Notes under the pieces: generated by a model
Database searches by the model: none
What the model saw: the letters and a program-made list of their open reading frames with translations, nothing else
What the model was told of the DNA's origin: nothing
Part shown: in pieces, positions 7,966-16,215 of the stretch
How positions within the stretch are numbered: position 1 is the stretch's first letter
Layout of the letters: every line of letters begins with the position of its first letter
Source: Oscillospiraceae bacterium
GTDB lineage: Bacteria; Bacillota; Clostridia; Oscillospirales; Acutalibacteraceae
Length of the DNA: 43,624 nt
Direction: 5' to 3'
Assembly: GCA_015065975.1 (NCBI GenBank)
Contig: SVPG01000016.1
Coordinates: forward strand, 1-43,624
Made by a program: the position numbers and the translations under genes

Positions 7966-8645
7966 CCGACAGACACCGCCTTTCTCTTTTTATAAGCAGA
8001 TACAGCACCCGATATGCTGTAATAAACGATTATCATCAGTCCGCTGAATATGGCGATGGTCTTGAGCCTCTCCATAACAAGGCTGTTGTAATCGAAAGAG
8101 TTCATATACTGTGACGAGACAATGAGAAGGGCACAGGGAGAAGTCTGACCATCCTTGAAAACGGGAGTGTATGTATAGTACGCATCATCATATGAGCATG
8201 ACATCTGCTGACCTGTTGTGACAGCGGATGTGATATCGGCAAGCTTTTTCTCGTCGATATCGGAGAGGTCATATCCGTCACACGATGCGAAGAATACGGC
8301 GTCACTGCCCGATACTCTGTATACAGCGCAGGAATTGAGTATGCTTCCATCTGTGAAGCAGGCGTTGAAAAGCTCTGAATAGTAGTCTTTTACATATGCC
8401 TCACGCTTTGGATCGGTGATCTCGAGAAGCTCCGGGTCGACAGCACCCGACACCGAATGGCTGAGCTGCTGTGTGGATTCACGGGCAGAGTCCTTTGTTG
8501 CTTCATAGAAGGTGTTTTCATAGCTTCTTACGGTCAGATAGCTGCAAACGACTATCGCGGCGATGATAAGAACGATCTCAATGACCGTTCTGAGCCAGAT
8601 GTGACCGATCTGCAGTCGTTTGTATTTGAGCTTTCCTTCTTGCAT
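7962..8645 (-). CDS. Two-helix membrane protein with Cache-like outside domain
   Basis: 227 residues. One helix at about 17-38, an extracytoplasmic domain of about 155 residues, and a second helix at about 196-215, ending in a short basic tail ([10 protein letters not shown]). The outside part has the layout of single Cache sensors, ending in [14 protein letters not shown] before a hydrophobic strand. Unlike usual Cache proteins there is no cytoplasmic signalling domain at all. AGGAGGAACGATT precedes the ATG. The gene lies 20 bases after metA and overlaps the next gene by 4 bases, so the three probably share one transcript. It may form a complex with the 804-residue protein as a ligand-binding partner. 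That is inference. Confidence 0.65.
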
Positions 8646-8665
8646 AATCGTTCCTCCTTTTACGG

Positions 8666-9595
8666 TTAATCGGTAATATTTATAAGTTCGGACAGATCAT
8701 ACGGGGTCTGCTGGTATACGTAATAATTGAGCCAGTTGGAGAAGAGGAGGTGTGCGTGTGACCGCCAGGTCTGGAAGGGGAGAGATGACGGGTCATTGTC
8801 GGGGAAGTAGTTTTCGGGAACATCGGGGTTGAGCCCGCGGTTAATATCGCGGAAATATTCGCTTGCGAGTGTGTGACGGTCGTATTCCGCGTGACCTGTG
8901 CAGAAGAACTGTCTTCCGTTCTTGTGTGCGATTATGGCTGAACCTGCAGCGGCAGAACGGGCGAGAACGACGAGATCGCCGTGTCTGGCGATATCCTCAT
9001 CAAGAACCTGAGTGTTTCGTGAATGGGGGATCATGAACTTGTCGTCAAAACCGCGAACGAGCGGATGGAGCGGATCGAGGATCCTGTGCTCATAGATTCC
9101 CGAAAGCTTTTTGTCAAGCTTGTATTTGGGAATGCCGAAATGATAGTAAAGACCGGCCTGAGCACCCCAGCAGATGTGAAGTGTCGAGTATACGTTCTTT
9201 TTGCTCCATTCCATTATCTCACACAGCTCATCCCAGTAATCAACGTCGCAGAATTCCATTGTTTCAACGGGTGCGCCCGTGATTATCATGCCGTCATAGC
9301 GCGAATCCTTTACGTCGGAAAACACCTTGTAGAAATCGGTAAGATGTGATACCGGAGTGTTCTTGCTGCTGTAAGACGCTGTCTGAAGAAGCTCTATTTC
9401 AATCTGAAGCGGAGAGTTTCCGAGAAGACGGAAGAGCTGAGTCTCCGTTTCGATTTTTGTGGGCATAAGGTTGAGAATAAGTATTTTGAGCGGACGTATA
9501 TCCTGAATAAGAGCGCGCTGCTCTGTCATTACAAAAACATTCTCACTTTCAAGAATACGGTGTGCGGGAAGGGTATTGGGGATTTTGATAGGCAT
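8666..9595 (-). CDS. metA: Homoserine O-acetyltransferase (MetA family)
   Basis: 309 residues, the normal MetA length. It activates the hydroxyl of homoserine for methionine synthesis. The acyl-enzyme Cys142 (HICWGAQAG) and the His235/Glu237 pair (GHAEYD) are in place. Residue 111 is Glu ([10 protein letters not shown]). In this family Glu111 is associated with acetyl-CoA and Gly111 with succinyl-CoA, so the product should be O-acetylhomoserine. I chose ATG 9595 because GAGGTG is 5 bases ahead and the protein then begins MPIKIP as in relatives. A longer frame to 9661 has no ribosome site and overlaps the promoter. No SAM riboswitch fits in the 100-base gap upstream. Two Cache-like membrane genes follow in the same direction. 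Confidence 0.95.
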   Translation of the reverse strand: MPIKIPNTLPAHRILESENVFVMTEQRALIQDIRPLKILILNLMPTKIETETQLFRLLGNSPLQIEIELLQTASYSSKNTPVSHLTDFYKVFSDVKDSRYDGMIITGAPVETMEFCDVDYWDELCEIMEWSKKNVYSTLHICWGAQAGLYYHFGIPKYKLDKKLSGIYEHRILDPLHPLVRGFDDKFMIPHSRNTQVLDEDIARHGDLVVLARSAAAGSAIIAHKNGRQFFCTGHAEYDRHTLASEYFRDINRGLNPDVPENYFPDNDPSSLPFQTWRSHAHLLFSNWLNYYVYQQTPYDLSELINITD

Positions 9596-9632
9596 TGATG
9601 CACCTCTGACATAAAAAGATATAGATGTTTTA

Positions 9633-9661
9633 AATATAACATATTTATTGTCTTTATTCAA
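9633..9661 (-). promoter_or_regulatory. Promoter of metA
   Basis: TTGAAT and TATATT on the minus strand with 17-base spacing. An imperfect inverted repeat (ATTGT...ACAAT, about 9647-9672) overlaps the -35 box and could be an operator. Confidence 0.65.
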
Positions 9662-9696
9662 TAGATAACAATAATTTGCTTTATAGTGAAAAAGGG

Positions 9697-10410
9697 TTAT
9701 ATCTGAGACAGAACAGCTCCTATACTGTCGTTTATTACAAGATCGGCGTTTTTGTCCATCGGGGTCTGCGATCGGTTTATCACAACAAGCCTGCTGCCCT
9801 TGTAATAATTGACCATTCCTGCGGCGGGATAAACAGCAAGTGATGTTCCGCCGATAATAAGCATATCAGCCTCGGCTATTGCGTTGACGGCGCGCATGAC
9901 CGTGTCGTCGTTCAGAGGTTCTTCGTAAAGAACCACGTCGGGTTTGACGACACCTCCGCATTCGCATTTCGGGACTCCTTCGCTTTGAAGAATAAAGCGT
10001 GCATCAAAGGCTTTTTTGCATTTTGTGCAGGAGTTTCTGTGGACCGAACCGTGAAGCTCAAGCACGTTTTTGCTGCCCGCTTCCTGATGAAGACCGTCTA
10101 TGTTCTGAGTCACGACAGCGGACAGCCTGCCCTCCGCTTCGAGCTGAGCGATCCTGATGTGAGCGGCGTTCGGCTTTGCATCGGGACAGATCATTTTTGC
10201 GCGGTAGAAATCAAAGAATTCTTCCGTGTGTGAAACAAAGAAGCTGTGGCTGAGCATGACTTCGGGAGGGTATTTGAACTTCTGATAATAAAGACCGTTT
10301 ACGCTTCTGTAGTCGCTTATACCGCTTTCGGTCGAAACACCGGCACCGCCGAAAAATACGATCGAGCGGCTCTTTTCAACCATTTCGGCGAGTTTTTTTA
10401 TTTCAGTCAA
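9697..10410 (-). CDS. cobB: NAD-dependent protein deacylase, sirtuin family
   Basis: About 237 residues, typical for a bacterial Sir2 protein. It removes acyl groups from lysine using NAD, giving nicotinamide and O-acyl-ADP-ribose. NAD-binding [15 protein letters not shown], the [10 protein letters not shown] loop and the catalytic His (ELHGSVH) are intact. Four Cys in two pairs (CTKC and CEC with spacing of about 21) form the zinc site. The start is a TTG at 10410: GGGAGG stands 7 bases upstream, whereas the longer frame to 10491 would add about 27 residues unlike any sirtuin and lacks a ribosome site. It appears to be a single gene ahead of metA, with no clear terminator between them. Confidence 0.93.
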   Translation of the reverse strand: MTEIKKLAEMVEKSRSIVFFGGAGVSTESGISDYRSVNGLYYQKFKYPPEVMLSHSFFVSHTEEFFDFYRAKMICPDAKPNAAHIRIAQLEAEGRLSAVVTQNIDGLHQEAGSKNVLELHGSVHRNSCTKCKKAFDARFILQSEGVPKCECGGVVKPDVVLYEEPLNDDTVMRAVNAIAEADMLIIGGTSLAVYPAAGMVNYYKGSRLVVINRSQTPMDKNADLVINDSIGAVLSQI

Positions 10411-10507
10411 AGCAATGCCTCCCAAATAATTATTCAAATTCATTTTATCACACATTCGCCGCAGGTAAAGCATAAAAAATACATCTGACATAATTTGTTA
10501 AAATCAA

Positions 10508-10536
10508 TTGACGAAGAGGAGTTATTGTTATATTAT
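10508..10536 (+). promoter_or_regulatory. Promoter of the small membrane protein/alr operon
   Basis: TTGACG and TATTAT are spaced by exactly 17 bases. No other promoter is obvious before alr and trpS, so this one may drive all three genes. Confidence 0.7.
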
Positions 10537-10560
10537 ATAAAGTATATATTTGCGTTGAAA

Positions 10561-10584
10561 AGGAGGGGCTCGGAATCTTGAGCC
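10561..10584 (+). promoter_or_regulatory. Ribosome site followed at once by a hairpin that closes the gap to the start
   Basis: AGGAGG (10561-10566) is 27 bases from the ATG at 10594, far beyond normal. Directly after it GGCTC and GAGCC can pair around an 8-base loop (10567-10584), leaving 9 bases to the ATG. Folded, the effective spacing would be normal. A four-codon frame (TTG at 10578, TGA at 10590) also sits here. Confidence 0.5.
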
Positions 10585-10593
10585 GTACCTGAT

Positions 10594-10950
10594 ATGGATA
10601 ATTATTATTCTGAAAATGCAATGATCAGCGAGAGCGGCGCTGCCGTACCCGACAACGGAGCGGTGTACAGTGAGAATCTGCCGACTGAACCCGAACAGCA
10701 GGAAATAAAGGTGCGCACTTATGCTCACCCGTCGCTGGTTCTTCTGCTTATGCTGGTCTTTTTTCCGGCAGGTCTTATCGCCATGCTTTTCTTTACAAAA
10801 TGGGGAGCATTCGCAAAGATTCTCGTCACGCTTTTTGTGCTTGCCGTGGCGCTTTCCGTATATGAGGTGCTCGTTCTTTACAACGTGATCGATCTTCCGA
10901 GTCTGATCGGTATGATCGTGCAACTCTGGAATGATTATATCAATTTCTGA
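10594..10950 (+). CDS. Small membrane protein of unknown function
   Basis: 118 residues. The first 42 are polar and probably cytoplasmic, with several Glu and Pro. Two hydrophobic helices follow (about 47-70 and 75-100), then a short end. I do not recognise a family. The ATG at 10594 is the only reasonable in-frame start, but its AGGAGG lies 27 bases upstream and is separated by a hairpin. It has its own promoter and is followed by alr after 23 bases in the same direction, so it is probably co-transcribed with alr and trpS. Nothing in the sequence ties it to cell-wall synthesis beyond this position. Confidence 0.65.
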   Translation: MDNYYSENAMISESGAAVPDNGAVYSENLPTEPEQQEIKVRTYAHPSLVLLLMLVFFPAGLIAMLFFTKWGAFAKILVTLFVLAVALSVYEVLVLYNVIDLPSLIGMIVQLWNDYINF

Positions 10951-10973
10951 ATACTGAGGAAGAGCATATTTCA

Positions 10974-12155
10974 ATGGAAAAATATCTTAGAAGAACGTGG
11001 GTCGAGATCGACCTTGATGCGATAGGTCACAATTACAGACTTATCAGAAAAAAAGCCGGACAGGTTCCCGTGATGTGTATTGTAAAAGCTGACGCATACG
11101 GTCACGGTGTTGAGCATATTGCGCTCGAGTATCAGAGACTTGGAGCGAAATGGCTCGGTGTCTCGAATATAGAAGAAGCGATGGAGCTTCGAAGATACGG
11201 CATCGACCGTGAGATACTCATTCTCGGTTATACACCGCCCGAAGCGGCTGCTCAGCTTGCTGAATATGAAATAACCCAGGCTGTCTTTTCGCTCGGGTAT
11301 GCGGAGAGTCTTTCACAGGCTGCACTCTCGCTCGGCTGCAGTGTAAAATGCCATATCAAAGCCGATACAGGTATGGGACGCATCGGACTCAACTGCAGAG
11401 CTCAGCAGTCGATAAGTGCAGCTGCCGACGAAGCGGAGAAGATCTGCAGACTTGACGGACTTTGCATAAACGGAATTTTCACACATTTCGCAGTTGCGGA
11501 CGACGGCGAAAACGGAGAGGGCTTTACGAGAGCTCAGTATTCCAATTTTATTGATATTATCTCGGCACTCAACAAAAGAGGTATAAGCTTCAAATACAGA
11601 CACTGCTGCAACAGTGCCGCAACGCTTGAATATCCCGATATGCATCTCGACCTGGTCAGACCCGGTATTATTCTTTACGGTCTGTCGCCGTCCGGGTGTA
11701 TGAGAGGAAAATATGATCTCAGACCTGTCATGCAGCTTCGCTCGGTCGTTTCGATGATAAAGAAGCTGGAAGCGGGAGCGACTGTAAGCTACGGCAGAAT
11801 ATTCACAGCCGAGCGTGATATGGTTCTCGCAACCGTCCCGATAGGCTATGCCGACGGGTTCCCGAGGATACTTTCGGGCAATCAGGAGCTTATCGTAAGA
11901 GGAAAAAGAGTTCCCATAGTCGGACGTGTATGCATGGACCAGCTTATGATAGATGTTTCCGATGTCGAAGGCGTCACAGAGGGTGATACCGTTACGATAT
12001 TCGGAAAAGACGGTGATGAAGAGATAACGGTCGATGAGCTTGCCGATAAGCTCGGAACGATAAACTATGAGCTTGTATGCCGTATGGCGAGAAGAGTTCC
12101 GAGGATTTATCACCGCGGCGGCTGCGTTATTTCACAGACGGATTATTTACTTTGA
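10974..12155 (+). CDS. alr: Alanine racemase
   Basis: 393 residues of the fold-type III, PLP-dependent racemase. It interconverts L- and D-alanine and supplies D-Ala for peptidoglycan and, in spore formers, affects alanine-triggered germination. The PLP lysine is Lys38 in CIVKADAYGHG. The opposing catalytic Tyr lies in ATVSYGRIF, and GRVCMDQ and the PIGYADGFPR loop are also typical. A weak GAGGA about 14 bases upstream is the only ribosome site. trpS follows after 21 bases. Biosynthetic and spore-coat forms of Alr cannot be told apart here. Confidence 0.97.
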   Translation: MEKYLRRTWVEIDLDAIGHNYRLIRKKAGQVPVMCIVKADAYGHGVEHIALEYQRLGAKWLGVSNIEEAMELRRYGIDREILILGYTPPEAAAQLAEYEITQAVFSLGYAESLSQAALSLGCSVKCHIKADTGMGRIGLNCRAQQSISAAADEAEKICRLDGLCINGIFTHFAVADDGENGEGFTRAQYSNFIDIISALNKRGISFKYRHCCNSAATLEYPDMHLDLVRPGIILYGLSPSGCMRGKYDLRPVMQLRSVVSMIKKLEAGATVSYGRIFTAERDMVLATVPIGYADGFPRILSGNQELIVRGKRVPIVGRVCMDQLMIDVSDVEGVTEGDTVTIFGKDGDEEITVDELADKLGTINYELVCRMARRVPRIYHRGGCVISQTDYLL

Positions 12156-12176
12156 TACGAAAGGTTGAACTATATT

Positions 12177-13181
12177 ATGGAAAACACACAGGCAAGAAAA
12201 AAGAGAATATTTTCGGCGATTCAGCCGAGCGGCGCAATGACACTCGGAAACTATCTCGGTGCGATAAGAAACTGGGTAGCAATGCAGGACGAGTTTGAGT
12301 GCGTTTATTCCACGGCAAATCTTCATGCGATCACTGTAAGACAGGATCCGAAGCAGCTCAAGCAGAATACGGAACAGCTTTACGCTATGCTTCTTGCCTG
12401 CGGTGTCGACAAGGACAAGTGCATATTCTTCCATCAGAGTATGGTGCCGGCTCACGCAGAGCTTTCGTGGGTGCTTTCCACATATACTCAGTTCGGCGAG
12501 CTTTCCAGAATGACCCAGTTCAAGGATAAGTCTGCAAGACATGCCGACAATGTCAATGCGGGTCTTTTCACATATCCGACGCTTATGGCGGCAGATATTC
12601 TGCTCTATCAGGCTGATCTTGTCCCCGTCGGAGCCGATCAGAAACAGCATCTTGAGCTTACAAGAAATATCGCAGAGCGTTTCAACGGTGTATACGGCAA
12701 CGTCTTTACCGTTCCCGAACCCTATATTCCGAAGCAGGGTGCAAGAGTAATGAGCCTTGTCGACCCGACAAAGAAGATGAGCAAGTCGGACGACAACCAG
12801 AAGAGCTTCATTCTTCTCACTGACCAGCCTTCCGTTATCATGAAGAAGTTCCGCAGCGCTGTTACAGACAGTGAGGCATGCGTATGCAGAGGCGAGAACA
12901 AGGCAGGTATCAACAACCTTATGGATATCTACGGCGCCTGCACAGGTATGTCCGATGATGAAATAGTCGCTCAGTTTGAGGGCAAGGGCTACGGCGATTT
13001 CAAGACCGCTGTCGGCGAGGCTGTCGTTGCTGTTCTTGAGCCGATACAGAGCCGTTACAATGAACTTGTCAAGGACAGAAAGTATCTTGAAGAGTGTGCA
13101 AGACAGGGCGCCGAAAATGCAGAAAAGCTTGCGCGCAGAACCATAGAGAAGGTATATAAAAAGGTCGGTCTGCCCAGATAA
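12177..13181 (+). CDS. trpS: Tryptophanyl-tRNA synthetase
   Basis: 334 residues, class I synthetase that charges tRNA-Trp. The HIGH-type motif is TLGNYLG (residues 22-28, after IQPSGAM) and KMSKS lies at 200-204. The tryptophan-pocket segment (YPTLMAADILLY) and GADQKQHLELTRNIAERFN are complete. I chose the ATG at 12177. An in-frame TTG at 12165 touches the AAAGG ribosome site and is too close. No T-box leader is present, since the gene starts about 20 bases after alr, so expression probably follows the alr transcript. Confidence 0.97.
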   Translation: MENTQARKKRIFSAIQPSGAMTLGNYLGAIRNWVAMQDEFECVYSTANLHAITVRQDPKQLKQNTEQLYAMLLACGVDKDKCIFFHQSMVPAHAELSWVLSTYTQFGELSRMTQFKDKSARHADNVNAGLFTYPTLMAADILLYQADLVPVGADQKQHLELTRNIAERFNGVYGNVFTVPEPYIPKQGARVMSLVDPTKKMSKSDDNQKSFILLTDQPSVIMKKFRSAVTDSEACVCRGENKAGINNLMDIYGACTGMSDDEIVAQFEGKGYGDFKTAVGEAVVAVLEPIQSRYNELVKDRKYLEECARQGAENAEKLARRTIEKVYKKVGLPR

Positions 13182-13205
13182 TTATTTTGCAGCTCCGAAA
13201 TTCTC

Positions 13206-13235
13206 TTGTTTTATACAATTTTCGGAAGGTATAAT
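13206..13235 (+). promoter_or_regulatory. Promoter of the DUF975 gene
   Basis: TTGTTT, an 18-base spacer and a consensus TATAAT. The arms CCGAAATT and AATTTTCGG flank the -35 box and could form a hairpin or operator. Confidence 0.6.
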
Positions 13236-13268
13236 TATTCAGATGTTCAAAAGCAGGGAGGTATGATT

Positions 13269-14162
13269 ATGGCAAGCAGCACACCCCTAAAGGCGCTGAG
13301 AAAGGAAGCAAAAACTCAGCTTTCCGACAACTTCAGCCGTGCTCTGGCCGTGCTTTGCGTTTCGCTGATGTTTTCGGCGGTCTTTATGATGATCGACCAG
13401 ACATTCAACTCGTTCCTCAACACCGATACGAGTTTTCTGATTTTATCCGAATCCCAGGGCAATGAAGACAGCCTTATGGTTGACCTGCTCGGTTTTATCG
13501 GTGCGACAATACTCAATCCGTCGTTTCTGATAGCGGCAATTATTTCGATATTCAATTTCTTGATTACCGCTCCGCTTAAGATGGGAACCGGCTGGTGGTA
13601 TTATTCGCTTGCGGCAAACGGCAACCTCCAGGTAGGAAACATTTTTGCCTTTTACAAGACCAACAGCTATTATACCGCGTCGATCATGTTTGAGATCAAG
13701 CTGTTCCTGAAAAAGCTTGTTTACGCTATCGCGTCGTTTGCTCCGTCGCTTGTGGCGCTTGTCATGGCGTTTGAGAGAGACGGCAGCGAGTACACGCTCA
13801 AACCCGACTCGGAAGGCGAGACCATTATCATGATTTCGTTGGTGCTTGCCGCAGCTGGTATCATATTCTATGTTTTCCTGTCACTCAACTTTTTCCTGTC
13901 GAGATATCTTTTTGCGATAGGTGAATGTGAAAAGGCAGATGAGGCGTTTGACAGATCGAAGGTCATAATGCACGGTGATAAGAGTACAGTTGTTCAGATG
14001 GCAATGTCTCTTATCGGCTGGTATCTGCTCTGTGTGCTTATTATCCCGCTTGGATATGTTATTCCTCTGCATAACGCCTGCATGGCGAGATGTGCAAGAG
14101 ATATAATAGAAAAGCATAAGAAGTATGAAGCAAGTGACCAGCACAAGTTTGTTGAACTTTAA
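13269..14162 (+). CDS. DUF975 family integral membrane protein
   Basis: 297 residues with about five to six membrane helices. The N-terminal half has the layout of the DUF975 (PF06161) family of Firmicutes. It begins ASSTPLKALRKEAKTQLSDNF, with the K-x-A-K-x-QL pattern that opens these proteins, then contains APLKMGTGWWYYSLA and a final cytoplasmic ARCARDIIEKHKKYE tail. No function is established for the family. The start at 13269 is set by GGGAGG at 13256-13261. The ATG at 13263 is too close. It has its own promoter and a strong terminator, so it is a single-gene unit. Confidence 0.75.
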   Translation: MASSTPLKALRKEAKTQLSDNFSRALAVLCVSLMFSAVFMMIDQTFNSFLNTDTSFLILSESQGNEDSLMVDLLGFIGATILNPSFLIAAIISIFNFLITAPLKMGTGWWYYSLAANGNLQVGNIFAFYKTNSYYTASIMFEIKLFLKKLVYAIASFAPSLVALVMAFERDGSEYTLKPDSEGETIIMISLVLAAAGIIFYVFLSLNFFLSRYLFAIGECEKADEAFDRSKVIMHGDKSTVVQMAMSLIGWYLLCVLIIPLGYVIPLHNACMARCARDIIEKHKKYEASDQHKFVEL

Positions 14163-14198
14163 AAAAAACACCGCAGATTGTTCTGCGGTGTTTTTTTT
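14161..14198. terminator. Bidirectional terminator between DUF975 and DUF3021 genes
   Basis: ACACCGCAGA pairs with TCTGCGGTGT over a 4-base loop, with eight A before and eight T after, so it can stop transcription from both converging genes. Confidence 0.9.
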
Positions 14199-14655
14199 AT
14201 TCGGTTTTGTTTTCAACTGCTTTATTCAGTTTTGTAAGCTGCTTTTTTGCTGCTGCAAACATAGTAATCCATATTATAAGATATGAAATAAAGAATATGG
14301 TTATATAGCTGAGTATTCCCGAAAGACTGTGTTCCATCCAGTGCATATAATATGCAATGGGGAATGTAGAGGCTGTCAGTATGATAAAGTGGGTGAGAGT
14401 CTGACGCAGTGGACTCCATTTTTCTGTTTCCCAAATTACAGAGGAAGCTGCACAGACAGAGCCGTAGATAATACAGAGCAGACTTTGAATTATATATGCG
14501 TTCAATTCGTTTTTGAAATCTGTGATAAGCTGAGGTGCAACGGGATAGTAATTGCCATCGCCGACGGTCAGAGATATACAAATTGTGATAATTGTTCCGA
14601 TAAGAAGACCGACAGGGGCGCCTATGAGAGCGCGTGATAATGCTTTTCTTTTCAT
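14197..14655 (-). CDS. DUF3021 family membrane protein, partner of the LytTR regulator
   Basis: 152 residues with four membrane helices (about 9-30, 55-75, 85-105, 113-135). The segment IWETEKWSPLRQTLTHF between helices 2 and 3 is typical of DUF3021 proteins. It lies 19 bases after a LytTR DNA-binding gene in the same direction. In streptococci, small LytTR proteins paired with a membrane inhibitor (HdrRM, BrsRM) form two-gene control systems where the membrane protein holds the regulator inactive. This pair has the same build, so that role is a reasonable inference. Start 14655 is chosen because AAAGGA is 8 bases ahead. Confidence 0.8.
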   Translation of the reverse strand: MKRKALSRALIGAPVGLLIGTIITICISLTVGDGNYYPVAPQLITDFKNELNAYIIQSLLCIIYGSVCAASSVIWETEKWSPLRQTLTHFIILTASTFPIAYYMHWMEHSLSGILSYITIFFISYLIIWITMFAAAKKQLTKLNKAVENKTE

Positions 14656-14674
14656 AATAATTGTCCTTTCATAG

Positions 14675-15115
14675 TTATATTCCCAGAATTTGTTTGATTT
14701 TAGCAACATAGCGTCTTGATACATAAGATGCAGTACCGTCTGAAAGCAGTACGCAAATTGTACCCGAAAGGCTCATATCGAACTTCTTGACTTTTCTGAG
14801 GTTTATTATCTCACTGTTAGAAATGCGTGCAAATCTTGTTTTGTCAAGACGTTCTTCAAGTTCATAGAGCCGTTGTCTGAGGATATACTCTTTTCCTGAC
14901 GAAACTGCAAAGATTTTTCCGGAAGCCGAATAGATTCTGACTATGTCTGATTGCTCAAGGATTTCAAGTGAATCTTCCCGCTGGCCGACGATTATCTGCG
15001 GAGAACTGTCGGTAAGCTGTTTTACAAGATCGTTTATTTCCTGCGTCATTTTGTCAGTAATGATTATTACTTTCGGGTTTTCGCACAATGGGTCTATTTT
15101 AACTTCAACCTGCAT
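14675..15115 (-). CDS. LytTR-domain transcriptional regulator
   Basis: 146 residues. The C-terminal half (about 45-146) is a LytTR domain: DIVRIYSASGKIFAVSSGKEYILRQRLYELEERL, then FARISNSEIINLRKVKKF and SDGTASYVSRRYVAKIKQILG. There is no receiver domain in front, only about 40 residues of unknown fold, so it is not a classical two-component regulator. It forms a unit with the DUF3021 membrane protein downstream. AGGAGG is 8 bases ahead of the ATG at 15115. Such proteins usually switch on their own operon. A weak -35, a TATACT -10 and an inverted repeat upstream fit with that. Confidence 0.88.
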   Translation of the reverse strand: MQVEVKIDPLCENPKVIIITDKMTQEINDLVKQLTDSSPQIIVGQREDSLEILEQSDIVRIYSASGKIFAVSSGKEYILRQRLYELEERLDKTRFARISNSEIINLRKVKKFDMSLSGTICVLLSDGTASYVSRRYVAKIKQILGI

Positions 15116-15171
15116 TGAAAAACCTCCTTTCCTGTGTTTGAGAAAAGTATAATGTCTTCTGTACGGGATAT

Positions 15172-15192
15172 CCACCGATATAAAACAGGTGG
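15172..15192 (-). promoter_or_regulatory. Inverted repeat ahead of the LytTR gene
   Basis: CCACC and GGTGG are separated by 11 bases, lying just upstream of a TATACT -10 box with a poor -35 region. This is what an activator-dependent promoter may look like. LytTR proteins more often bind direct repeats, so the assignment is tentative. Confidence 0.35.
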
Positions 15193-15230
15193 TTGATTTC
15201 TGAATATAAGCGGCAGAATTTATAATATAA

Positions 15231-15261
15231 AAAGCGGCTGCGGTGTCAATAACCGCAGCCG
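15231..15261 (-). terminator. Terminator after the PP2C gene
   Basis: On the minus strand CGGCTGCGG pairs with CCGCAGCCG over a 9-base loop, followed by CTTTTTATATT. It lies 10 bases beyond the phosphatase stop codon. Confidence 0.85.
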
Positions 15262-15271
15262 GAAATAAGTA

Positions 15272-16045
15272 TTAATTAACGTTGACCAGCAAGCCGGTGA
15301 TATTATCTGTTTCACCGCGTGAGATAACTGTTGTGATCAGACTCTCGATAGCGGTCTCCATATACTCGCGTGCGGAAGTTTTCTGCATTTCGATGGCATC
15401 TCTCAGCTCATCGGCGGTCAGCTTGTTGTAGAGTCCGTCGCAGCAGAGAAGGAAGGAGTCGCCTGCGGCATAATCGCCTGTGTATTTGCGCACAGACATA
15501 TTAGGATTGACTCCGATACACTGCACGAGAATATGCTTTTCACGGCTTGTAAGAAACTCTTCGGGAGTTATCTCGCCGTTTCTCATTCGCTGTGCGGCGA
15601 GAGAATCATCATCGGTTATCTGAGAGAAGCAGTCGATTCCGCTCTTGTAGCATCGGCTGTCACCCACGTGGAAAACGTAATACTTTCCGCCTGCAAGAAT
15701 AAGTATGGTTGCGGTCGTGCCTACATGAGCGCCTTTGCTGTTGCCGTAATCCACAAGCTCGGCGTTGACTGTGGAGAGGATAGTATCCATCTCGGTGCCG
15801 AGAGTCTGTTCGTCGCAGCAGCCGCTTTGAAGAATAGACGCAAAACGGGTGAGAAACCACTGATTGAGCGCGCTTACCGCTTTCATGCTTGCGACCTCGC
15901 CGTCGGCAAGACCGCCCATACCGTCACACATGACGGCAATACAGACATCACCAAAGCTTGTCTTTGCGGTCTTTATGAGATAATTGTCCTGATTTACGTT
16001 TTTTCTCGTTCCGATATTTGTAGCAGCGGCAATATTAAAAGACAT
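15272..16045 (-). CDS. PP2C-type Ser/Thr protein phosphatase (PrpC/Stp-like)
   Basis: About 257 residues forming one metal-dependent phosphatase domain. The metal ligands are visible in NQDNY, MCDGMGGLADGE, LCCDGL and GETDN. Other family motifs are GTTATILIL and FHVGDSR. In Firmicutes such enzymes usually reverse PASTA-kinase (PrkC) phosphorylation and sit next to that kinase. Here no kinase gene is adjacent and the gene is a single unit with its own promoter and terminator. The start is most likely the ATG at 16045. Two earlier in-frame ATGs overlap the AAAGGA ribosome site. Confidence 0.9.
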   Translation of the reverse strand: MSFNIAAATNIGTRKNVNQDNYLIKTAKTSFGDVCIAVMCDGMGGLADGEVASMKAVSALNQWFLTRFASILQSGCCDEQTLGTEMDTILSTVNAELVDYGNSKGAHVGTTATILILAGGKYYVFHVGDSRCYKSGIDCFSQITDDDSLAAQRMRNGEITPEEFLTSREKHILVQCIGVNPNMSVRKYTGDYAAGDSFLLCCDGLYNKLTADELRDAIEMQKTSAREYMETAIESLITTVISRGETDNITGLLVNVN

Positions 16046-16110
16046 GGTATTTATCATTCCTTTCACACAAATATAACATCTGAAGTCATTATATGATATT
16101 CATGAGCGAA

Positions 16111-16162
16111 ACAGAAAATGATTTTCTGTTATTATTTTAATGTTATTTTTCGTGATTGTCAA
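16111..16162 (-). promoter_or_regulatory. Promoter and leader palindrome of the PP2C gene
   Basis: TTGACA (16157-16162) and TAAAAT (16134-16139) on the minus strand are 17 bases apart. Just after the expected start of transcription is a perfect palindrome, ACAGAAAA-TGA-TTTTCTGT (16111-16129), which could be an operator or a leader hairpin. Confidence 0.7.
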
Positions 16163-16177
16163 TGAACGTGTTATAAA

Positions 16178-16208
16178 CAAAGGCAGTTCGGAGGTTATCC
16201 GGACTGCC
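16178..16208 (-). terminator. Terminator after dpaB
   Basis: On the minus strand GGCAGT-CCGGA pairs with TCCG-ACTGCC around a short loop, followed by TTTGTTTAT. It closes the dpaA-dpaB transcript. Confidence 0.75.
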
Positions 16209-16215
16209 GCTGGTG

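Noticed and set aside
11313-12113. 266-codon minus-strand open frame opposite alr
   Set aside because: It is a shadow of the alanine racemase gene, with no ribosome site.
12165-12176. TTG start for trpS
   Set aside because: It lies directly against the AAAGG ribosome site. The ATG at 12177 has workable spacing.
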